This document shows, piece after piece, positions 55,191-64,000 of a stretch of 64,000 bases of DNA; the first letter of the stretch is position 1, and each line of letters starts with the position of its first letter. The notes under the pieces were generated by a model that did no database searches, had not been told where the DNA came from, and worked only from the letters and a program-made list of their open reading frames with translations. The stretch lies in assembly GCA_002049455.2 (NCBI GenBank), contig KV918890.1, positions 1 to 64,000 on the forward strand. The letters are read 5' to 3'. Made by a program: the position numbers and the translations under genes. Source of the stretch: Porphyra umbilicalis (Eukaryota; Rhodophyta; Bangiophyceae; Bangiales; Bangiaceae).

Positions 55191-57435
55191 GCCGCGCGGC
55201 GGCACGCGCCGACCCTCCTCGGCCTCCTCACCGCCGCGTCGGCGGTGCCGCCGCCGCCCGTCTTGTCCCCGGGCGGGTGGCGGCGGGTGTGGGCGGCGAC
55301 GCTGCCGCCGCTGCGGCTGGTGGCGCCCGCGTTGCGCCTCGGGGGGGGGGGGGGGATGGCGCTGACGGCGGTGGTGGGGGTGGCGGTGGGGTGGCGGCCG
55401 TGGAAGCGTACGCGGTGGCCGCCGCGCGGTCGGCGGCGGCGGCGGGCGACGCGGCGGTCGTTGCGACGGTGGTGCGGGGGGCGCTCGCGGCGCTGCCGGT
55501 CGGGGGGGGGGAGCCCCACGTGTGGGGGGGGATGGGCGTGTATGTGGTTGGGGGGGGGGGGAGGCGGACCCCCTCCTCCGCATCCTGCGGGGGGACCCCC
55601 CGCCGCCGCCGTCGCCCGACGGCGCCGCCGCCGACGCGCGCGCGACCGGCGGGCCGGCCGCCCCGCCGCCGCCGCCGCCGCCACTACCCGACGGCAGCGA
55701 CAGCGACGGGGACGGGGGCGGGGATGGCGGCGACGGCGGCGACGGCGCGGCCGCCCCCCCGTGCCGCTGCCGCATCTGCGGGGACCCGCCGACGGCGCTG
55801 CGCGCCGCCGAGCTCCTCGCGGCGCACTTGGGGGCCCCCCCCCCCGCACCCCCCCCCCGCCCTCCTCGCCACCGCCGCCACCGCCGCCCTCCCCTACGCC
55901 CGCGCCGCCGCCGCGTCCGCGTCCGCCGCCGCCGCCGCCGCCGCCGCCGCCCGCCGCGTGCGGCGGGCGGTGCTCGCGCTCGCGCGCGCCCCCGACACCC
56001 CCCCCGCAACCGCCGCCGCGGCGCGGCTGCTCGCCGCCGAAGCGGCGGCGGGGGACTGTGGGGTGACCCCCCCCGATACCGACGCCCTCGCCGTCGAAGC
56101 GTGCCGCACGGTGCGGGGGGCGGCGGGGGCGGCGGCGGCGGGGGGGTGGCTCCCGGCGCTCCACGCCCTCGGCGGGCGGGGGGTGGGGGTGTACCGGCGG
56201 CTGGCGGCGGACGATCTGGGGGGGGGGGGGAGGCCGTTGCCGCGTGGGTGGACGTCCTGGGGGGGGTCGCCGTCCGCGCGGGGCGCCGCCGCGACGCGGC
56301 GCGCCTGTGGGCGTGGTGGGGGGGGTCGTGGGGGGGGGGGGGCGCCCGGAACTCGCCGCCGTCGCCGCCCTCACCGCCGCGCGGCACGGCGTCGGGCGGC
56401 CGCCGGCCGGGGCGGCGGCGGCGGGCGCGTCTGCAGCGGATCCCCCCGCCCCCCGCCGCGACCGGCGGCGGCGGCGGCGGCGCTGCCCGTCTGCCGACGC
56501 GGGCGACGGGGCCCCCCCTCCCCCCCCGGGGCACCCTCAACGCGCACCTCGACGCGCTGCCGCCGCTGGAGGGGGTCCCCCCCCCCCGCCGCGGCGCCTA
56601 CGCGCTGCGGCTGGTGCGGGCGCTCGAGCCGCTGCGCGGGCCCGCCGTGGCGGCGCTGCTGGCGACGCCGCCCCCGCCGCCGGGGGGGGGGGGGGGGGGG
56701 AGCACCCCGACCCCTACACGGTCGCCGCCGCCGTTGCGGCGGCGGTGGGGGGGGGGTGGGGGCCCTGCCGCGCGAGCCGCGGCTCCCCGCCGCCGTGCCG
56801 GCGGCGCTCGAGTGCCTCCGCGCCCTCGCGGCGGCGGCGGCGGCGGCGGGGGCGGCGGGGGGGGGGGGGGGGGGGTCCCGACCGCCGTTGCGCGCGTGGA
56901 AGCGGGCGTGCGGGCGGTGCTTGCCGCCGCCGCGGCTGCGCCCGCGGATGTGGATGACGCTGACACTGGCGGCGGCGGCGGCGGCAGCGTCGGCGCGTAT
57001 GCGGCGTGGGCGGCGGGGGTGCTCCACCACACGGGCGCGACGCTCTTGCACCGCCGCGGCGGCGGCGGGGGGGGGCGGTCGACGCGGGCGCCGCGGCGGC
57101 CGCCGCGGCGACCGCCGCCCGCGCCGTCGGGTGGGCGGTGGTGGCGGGGGGGGCGGACCTCCCGCCGCGCGCCGCGTTTGCGTCGGCGGCGGCGGCGGCG
57201 GCGGCGGCGGCCGCCGCAACGGCCGCCGTGGATGCGGGGGGGGGGGGTCCCCGGTCTCGAGTGACGGGGGGGGGGGGGGGGGGGGGGGGAGCGCCCGCAC
57301 CGCCGGGGGGGGGGGGGGGACGACAATGACAACGACAAGGACGGCGAGGAGGAGGATGAGGAAACGCGCCACGCGCGGTCGGCGGTGCGGCTGGCGCTCC
57401 TGGCGCTGGCCGCGGGGCCGCCGCCGCCGGCGGCA

Positions 57436-57473
<38 letters not shown>

Positions 57474-59766
57474 CGCCGACGTGCCGCCGGCGGCCGCCGA
57501 CGCCCTCGGCCGCGCCGTGACGGCGCTCGACGCGTCGTCTGTTGGGGACGGCGGCCGCGCCGCCGTCGCCGCCGCCGTCGTGGCCGCCGTCGGGGGCGTG
57601 GCCGCCGCGGCCGCCGACGCGGGGCGGGGGGGGGGGGGGGGCTCCTCGCCGCCGTCGGCGCCGCCGACTTGGCCGACCTCCTCCCCGCCGACCGGCCGCC
57701 GGCGGGCGCCGCCGCCGCCGCCGCCGACGGCGGCGCCGCCGCCGCCGCCGCCGCCCGCCGCCGCCTCTTGCGCACGACGCGGGCGGCGGTGGGGGCGTAC
57801 GCGGCGGCGGCGGCGGCTCGACGGGGGGGGGCGGGGGGGGTGTCCCCGCGCCGCGCGGCGCTCTTGCGGGCCGTGGCGGACGCGGCGGGGGCGGCGCTGG
57901 CGGCGGAGCTCGAGGGGGGGGGGGGTCGGCGGCGGGGGATACCGCCGAGGCGCTGTGGCTCCGCTTGGGGGGGGTGCGCGCCGCGCTCGGGGGGGGGACG
58001 TGGCCGCGGCGGAGGGGCGGCTGGCGGACCTCGACGCCCGGTTGGGGGGGGGGGGTGCCCCCTCGCCGCCGCGGTGGGGGGGGGGTGGGCCGCCGCCGCC
58101 GCGTGGTACCGCGCGCGCCTCGCCGCGGCCGTCCCCGCCGCCGCCCGTGGCGGCGGCGGGGGCGGCGCTGGGGCGGCGGGGGCGCCCGCCCCCGTCGGCG
58201 CGGCGGCGGCGGCGACCGCCGCCGCGTGCGCCGACGCGCTCGTCGGCGCCGCGGCGGCGGCGGCCGACGGGGGGGCGCACCCCCCCGGCGCGGCCGCCGA
58301 AGTGACGGCCGTCGCGACGGCGCTCGGCCTCCTCCTCGCGTCGGGGCGGGACCACGACCGCGCCGCGGGGGGGGCGCTCCGCCTCGCCGCCCGCCCGGGC
58401 GCGCGCCTGCCCCCCGCCGCCGCCGCCGCCGCCGCCGACGTGGCGCGGCGGTCGGGGTGCTGGGCCGCCGCCGCCGCCGCGCTCTCACCCCCGCCCCCGC
58501 GGGGTGGGGACGACGCCACTGACGACGGCGCTGCGGAGACGGCGCCGCCCCCGCCCCCGCCCGTGGCCGCCGCCGCGGCGCGCCTCGCCGTGGAGCGGCG
58601 GGATTGGGTGGCCGCCGCCGCGGCGGCGGGTGCGGTGGGCACGCCGCCCGCGGCGGCGGCGGCGGCCGCCGCGGCCGTGGCGGCCGCCACGGGGGGGCCC
58701 GTCGCCGCCCTCGGCGCCGCCACGGCGGCGGTCAAGGCGGCCCTTGTTGCCGCTGGGGCGGTGCCCGCCGCCGCCGGCGACGACGGCGACGACGACGACC
58801 CCGCGGTGCTCCACGTCGGCCGCATTGCGGTGCGCGTGCGCCCGCCGCCCGGGGGGGGGACGCCCCCGACGCGGTGGCGGCGGCGGCGGCCGCGGCGGCG
58901 CGCCTCGTCGCCATTGCCGACGCGGCGGCGGCCGCGGCGGCGGCGCACCGGGCGGCAGACGCGGTCGCCGACGCGCGGTATTACGGGCGGGCGGCGGCGG
59001 CGGCGGCGGGGGGGGGGGGGGGGGGGGGGGTCGCCGCCGCCGCGTGCGCCTTGGTCGCCTCGTTGGCGCCGCCGGTGGAGGAGGGGGGGGGGGAGGGGGG
59101 GGGGGGGGGGAGGGGGGGGAGCGGGGATACGGAGCGGTGGGGGGGGGGGGGGGGGGTCCCCCGCCCCGCCCCCCGACGAGCTTGCCGTGCGGTCGGCGCC
59201 GCGGCGCCCGCGGGCGGCCGGCGGCGGCGGCGGCGGCGGCGACGGCGGCGACGGCGGCGGGGGCGGTGGCGCTCCCTCCCCCACCACCAAGCCCCCGTCT
59301 GCCGGGGCGGACGCCCCCCCCCCCCCCCCCACCGGCGTGGCCGCCGCGACCGCCGCCGCCGCCGCCGCCGACGGGCTGCTGTGGTGGGCGGGCGCCGCGG
59401 GCGCCGCGGCGGCCGCCTACCGCCGCGCCTCGACCGCCGTTGCCGCGGGCGCGCGGCTGCCGGCCGACGTGGACGCGGGGCTGGTGGGGCGCCTCCGCCG
59501 CGCGGCGGCGGTGGGGGAGGCGCGGTCGCTGCTTGCGGGGGGGGGGTGGGGGGGGCCCCGCGGCGGGATGTGGACGCCGCAGAGGACCTCCTCGGCCCGT
59601 GGGGGGGGGACGCCGCCGCCGCCGCCGCCGCCGCCCTCGACGGCCCCACCGACGGCGGGGGGTGGGGGTGGGGGCGGGGGACCCGGCCGCGGCCGTGACG
59701 CTGCTGCTCGCGCACGCGGAACTCGCGGCCGCGCGGCTGTCCCCCGCCGCCCTCGACGCGGTGTGG

Positions 59767-59797
<31 letters not shown>

Positions 59798-60057
59798 CGC
59801 CCGCCGCCCGACGGCGGCGCGGCGGGGGCGCGGCCTCCCCCCCCCGCCGCCGCCGCCACCCCACCCCGCCGTCGCGGCCGCCCGGCGGTGGGCGGCGGCG
59901 GCGGCGGCGGCGGCAGAGGCGGCCCCCCCCGGGGCGGTCCCGCCCCCAGTCGCCCGCGCCGTTGCCGCCGCGGTCGTGGCGGTTGCCGGGCCCGACGCTG
60001 CCGGGGGGGGCGTCGCCGCCCTCGCCGCCGCCGCCGGCCGCACCCTCGACGTGCGGT

Positions 60058-60088
<31 letters not shown>

Positions 60089-61268
60089 CGCAGAGGCGCC
60101 GCCCGCCGCTCGGCAGGGGGGGGGGGGGAGGGGGGTGCCCCACGGGCGCGCGCCCGCGCGGGCGGCCGCGGCCGCCCCCGCCGCCGCCGCCGACGGTGGC
60201 GGCGTCGACGCCGTCACGGCGGGCCTCGGGCGCCTGGTCGTGGCCGACGGGGACGCGGCGGGCGGCGGCCGCCCGTCGGCGGCGGCGGACCGCCTGGCGG
60301 CCGTGACGGCGGCGCTGCCGCCGACGGCGGCGGTTGCGGGCCTCGCCCTCGCCCCCCGCCGCGACTGCCTCTACGCGTGGCGGGTGGCGGCGGGGGCCCC
60401 CCCCCGGCTCGCGCGCATCCGGCTGCCGCCTCCCCCCCCGCCGCCGGGGGGCGACGCGGCGGCGGCGGCGGCGACGCCCCCCGCCGCCGCCGACCTGTCG
60501 GCGGCGGGCGTCGCCGCCGCCCTCCGCTCCGTGTCGGGGGGCATGGCGGCGGCGACGGCCGCCTTCCGCGCCTCCCCGGGCGGCGACGACGATCGGGCGG
60601 CGTGGTGGGCCGCCCGGGGGGACCTCGACGCGGCCGTTGCCGCGACGGCGGCGGGGGTGGAGGGGGGGTGGCTGGGGGGGGGGGTCGCCGCCTGGCTCTT
60701 TGCGCTTCCCGCCGGGGGGGGGGGGGGGGGGGCGCCCCCGTGGCGGACACCCCGCCCGCGTCGCCAGCGGTGGGGCGGCGGCGGCGGCGGCGGGGCGGGG
60801 GAGTGCGGGGTCCCCCCCTCCCCCCCGTCAGAGGGCACCCCCCCGCCGTCCCCCCCCCCCCCCCAGGGCACCCCCCCCCGCGCTGCTGCTCGTCCTCGAC
60901 CCCGCCCTCGAGGCGCTCCCGTGGGAGGCCCTCCCCGCGCTCGCGTCCCCCCCCGTGCCCGTTGCGCGGCTGCCGTCCCTGTCGCTGCTCCTCCCCCCCG
61001 CCCCCCCCGCCGCCGCCGTCACCGTCGACGCCGCGTCGGTGGCGTACGTGCTCGACCCGGCGGGGGATTTGCCGGCGACCGCCGCGGCGCTCGGCCCCCG
61101 CGCGGCGGCGGCGGCGGGGTGGGTGGGGTGCGTCGGCGTGCCGCCCCCGCCGGCGCCGCCATTGCCCCTCGCCGCGTTGCGGGGGGGGGGGGGGCGCCCC
61201 CCCGACGTGTTGCTCTACTGTGGGCACGGGGGGGGGGAGGGGGTGCTCCCGCACCCAACCACCCACGG

Positions 61269-61299
<31 letters not shown>

Positions 61300-61922
61300 G
61301 GTGACGGCCGCCGCCGGCGGCGGGGACCCCCAACGGCGGTGCTGATGGGCTGCGCCTCTGCGCGGCAGGCGGCGGTGGCGGCGCCGGCGGCGGAAGCGAG
61401 CGGCACCGTCGCCGACTACCTGGCGGCGGGCGCGCCGGCGGTCGTCGGCAACTTGTGGGACGTGACCGACCGGGATATCGATCGGCTGACGGGGGCGCTG
61501 CTCGACGGGTGGCTCGGGGTGGGGGGGGGGGGGGGCTCTGCCTCGCCGCCGCCCTCGCCGCCGCCCGCGGCGCGTGCCACATGCGCTACCTGGTCGGCGC
61601 CGCGCCGGTGGTGTATGGGCTGCCGTGGGTGCGCCGCCGGGGGGCGGGCGCGTGGGGGGGGGGGGGGGGGGGGGCGCCGCCCCCCGCCGCACCCGCCGAG
61701 GCGCCGCCGCCCGCGGGTGCCGAGGCGCCGCCGCCCGCCGCGGCCGCCGAGGCGCCGTCGCCCGGCGTGGCCGCCGAGGCGCCGTCGCCCGCCGCGGCCG
61801 CCGAGGCGGCCACGCCCGCGGCGGCGCGGCGACGCGCGCGCGCGCCGCGCGCGGCGGCGGCGGCGGCGACGGCGGCGGCGGCGACGCCACGGGCGGCGGC
61901 GGCCACGCCGCGGCGGCGCGCG

Positions 61923-61961
<39 letters not shown>

Positions 61962-62030
61962 AGCGAGACGCCCGCGCCGCGGCCGGCGACGCGCTCGCGC
62001 ACCGCGCGGGTGCTGCGGAGGGGGGCGTGA
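55006..62030 (+). CDS. Separase (cohesin-cleaving protease), single exon with many apparent frame switches at G/C runs
   Basis: Cysteine protease of clan CD that cuts cohesin at anaphase. The C-terminal catalytic domain is clear: LLYCGHGGGEGV with the catalytic His (codon 61225-61227), VLMGCASA with the catalytic Cys (codon 61351-61353), then GTVADYLAAGAPAVVGNLWDVTDRDIDR and, after the G run near 61525, CHMRYLVGAAPVVYGLPW, the family's closing motif. Upstream are about 2,000 residues of Ala/Gly-rich helical sequence, as in other separases (about 2,100-2,300 residues). ATG 55006 (MEALLAATRTT) is the most likely start. Protein-like sequence jumps between the three frames at a dozen or more G or C runs. 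A basic tail with AEAP(P/S)PA repeats follows the catalytic domain. Confidence 0.85.
61680..61830 (+). repeat. Degenerate AEAPPPA repeat in the separase tail
   Basis: About five copies of AEAPPPA/AEAPSPA, each about 9 residues apart, between the catalytic domain and a histone-like Ala/Arg tail. Confidence 0.6.
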
Positions 62031-62469
62031 GCGGCGGCGGCGGCGGCAGGCGCGGCCGCGCGCCGCGGCGGCCGCCGCGGCGACCGTTTTTCCCGCGGCG
62101 GCGTGGGTGGGGCCCCGCGGATGACAGCGTTGCTTTTGAAAAAAAAACCGGCGCACCGACCGCGCGGTGCAAACCATTGCGCAATTATATACGCAAGGTA
62201 CCCATGATGGGATTTAACGAGACAGGTGTCGCCTACTAGACGGCCAATGGCCAAATCGGCCAACGCCGCCGCCGCGCACCGCCGACACCCCCCGCCGACC
62301 GATGCGAGCGGTCGCCGCGGGGGCGGCGCTGCCGACGTGACGCCCCGTGTCGACCCGCGCGCATCCCGTCCCGCCCGCGCGCCCCGGCACGAGCTGCGTC
62401 GCCCGCCGCCCCCCTCGCGCGTCCGTCCCCTTCCCGCACGCAGCTGTCGTCCCTGCCCGCGTCGCCATC
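62031..62469. promoter_or_regulatory. Separase 3' flank and RPL38 promoter region
   Basis: Contains a short AT-rich patch (about 62140-62200) and a C/G-rich leader before the RPL38 ATG. No defined element. Confidence 0.3.
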
Positions 62470-63436
62470 ATGGTAAGTTGTACGGGCGAGTGTTGCGTGT
62501 TGGCGGGTGCCGGCGCTGGGTGCCTGGCTGGGGTGGGGCCGCGTCGTCGACCGCGCGCCGCCGGGCGTGGCGGGCGCCGCCCGACGCCCCGGCGGGGGGG
62601 TGTTCCGCTGCGCGTTGGGGGTGCCGCTGCGCGTTGGGGGTGGAGGAGCAAGGGCCGGCGCATGCTCCACGTGCCGCTTGCGTTGTTTGTGACTCTGGCT
62701 GGGGCGGGGCACCCTGCGCGTGAGGCTGTGGCGGTTGTGGAGCGGCGATGGTGCGCGAGGGGCGGCTGCTGGGCTGGGCACAGCCGCCTGGGAGTGGGCG
62801 TCTGTGCCTGTGCGTGTCCCCTCTATGCGTTCCGCCCCTGACGCTGTGGCCTGTGGATTCCCTTGTCCCCCTTTGTTTTTGTCTGCGTGTCGATCCGTGT
62901 CCTTTGTGGGCGCTTCCCCCTTTGCGCCTTGCCGCCCTTCCCCCCTGCAGCCTCGTCAAATCCTGGACATTAAGAACTTTCTGGTGACGGCCCGCAGGAA
63001 GGATGCCCAGTCGGTGAAGATTAAGAAGTCGTCGACGTCGACCAAGTTCAAGGTCCGCTGCTCCAAGTACATGTACACGCTGGTCGTGACGGATCAGGTC
63101 AAGGCCAAGAAGCTCGAGTCGTCGCTTCCGCCAGGTATGTGGGGGTGCGTCTGCCCCTGCGTGTTCGTGCTCCTTGCGTTGCTCCCGTGCGGGGTGTCGA
63201 CCCGCGTGCGCGCGACGGGGCTGGTGTGTGGCTGGCGCGCCCCCTGGTGTGCCCGCGTCTGTGCGTGGCGTTGTGGTTGCTGGTGAGTTGCCTCCTTTGG
63301 ACAGTGTCTGACTCGCTTGCGTCTGTGTCTTGCTCCTGTTGTGCCGGCATCTTGGTCGGGCTGCTTGTGCGTTGTTCGCCCCGACCTTTGGTCCCCGTCG
63401 TGCGGCTCCACAGTCCTGGACAAGATCACCCTTTAA
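62470..63436 (+). CDS. RPL38: 60S ribosomal protein L38 (eL38), three exons
   Basis: Exons 62470-62472 (the ATG alone), 62951-63134 and 63414-63436 join into 69 residues, the normal eL38 length. Exon 2 reads [20 protein letters not shown], then [40 protein letters not shown]; exon 3 adds VLDKITL. Introns are 478 and 279 nt with GTAAGT/GTATGT donors and TGCAG/CACAG acceptors. Phases are 0 and 1. The family match is unambiguous. A first exon holding only the start codon is typical of ribosomal protein genes in several eukaryotes and may link splicing to expression. Confidence 0.97.
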
Positions 63437-64000
63437 GCGTCGCACCACGCACCGTGCTTCCGCGTGTGTTGGGCTCTAGGTCGTTGTGCTGGACCGGGTG
63501 TGGAGGCTGCGTCTGGCCCGAGTTGGCGATCAACAAACGAAAAGAACGTCCACCGTTTTGCCTTTTTTTTCTACCTTGTGGCCCGTCCGGCTGCGTGATT
63601 TCCCCCTTGCGACGAGCGCCGTTGCATGTCGGTGTGCGAATGGTGCGCTCGCAGTACGGTGGGGAGTGGCGGTCACGCGCTCGCGCACCGCGCTGGTTGG
63701 TAGTAGCGCCCACGGCGGACGCGACTCGTCTGCTTGTCGTTTTGGGTGCGGCCAACTGGCTCGGGCGCCGTCCACCCAGGCGCGCCGGTATCCCGGCGTG
63801 CCCTCGGCGGGACGCCTGTCGCATAGCGTTGCGCTGTGGTTAACGTAATGTTTGCGTGGCGCCAATGGCGAGCTGCCCACGCCGCGCGCAGTTTTTGTGT
63901 TTGGGGACCTGTGCGGGTGATGACGGCCTCGGCCGCGGGCCACATAGCTCCTTACTGTGCCGCGCGTGGGAGCGGCAGCAGGCAGGACGGTCGAGCGAGC
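63437..64000. other. 3' flank of RPL38, no further gene seen
   Basis: Includes a T-rich patch near 63560-63575 that may be near the polyadenylation region. No other coding sequence recognised before the window ends. Confidence 0.35.

Noticed and set aside
54344-57520. 1,058-codon single open frame across the separase N-terminus
   Set aside because: Only parts of it look like protein; other parts are Arg/Pro-rich off-frame reading. It is one of several frames sampled by the real gene.
1-64000. CRISPR arrays, bacterial operons, ribosome binding sites, riboswitches
   Set aside because: The sequence is eukaryotic; tandem repeats found have no spacers, and genes are spliced or widely spaced.

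Overview
The window is nuclear DNA from a eukaryote. It has GT-AG introns of about 280-480 nt, a cytosolic ribosomal protein gene (RPL38), an SMN homologue, a Sec1/Munc18 protein, separase, organelle-targeting presequences and a plastid-type APS reductase. Extreme GC content with long G and C homopolymers in coding DNA, few introns and a plastid sulfate-reduction gene suggest a GC-rich alga. A bangiophycean red alga (Porphyra/Pyropia type) is my best guess, but that is inference; nothing read here fixes the species.

Layout. About 1-20 kb is a GC-rich gene island: methionyl-tRNA synthetase (-, running off the left edge), a three-exon glycine-rich small protein (+), an RVDT-motif protein (-), a small secreted acidic protein (-), a DUF952 protein (-), a folylpolyglutamate/dihydrofolate synthase (+), APS reductase (-), a Sec1-family protein (-) and an SMN homologue (-). 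About 22-54 kb is a lower-GC island of mobile DNA: two Tigger/pogo-like transposases; a 400-bp TIR element seen twice; a 600-bp TIR element holding a nested palindrome; a nearly intact Ty3/gypsy chromovirus with 394-bp LTRs, a 5-bp target duplication and an antisense ORF; a PIF/Harbinger element with an accessory gene; and an 8.3-kb element with about 530-bp terminal inverted repeats and a decayed, unplaced transposase-like gene. About 54-62 kb is a single separase gene preceded by a tRNA-like unit, and about 62.5-63.4 kb is three-exon RPL38.

Two themes cut across the window. First, many ordinary genes need a change of frame exactly at a G or C homopolymer. In MetRS, the folate gene and Sec1 the run looks one base short; separase switches frame a dozen times or more. 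This is most simply read as homopolymer undercounting in the sequence, not gene death. Second, four mobile-element genes are each broken by one in-frame stop away from any homopolymer, which looks like genuine young inactivation.

The host genes are unrelated housekeeping functions: translation, folate, sulfur assimilation, vesicle fusion, snRNP assembly and chromosome segregation. I see no operon-like logic. The tRNA-like unit and separase upstream DNA at 54.1-55.0 kb have a diverged second copy at 21.9-22.5 kb.
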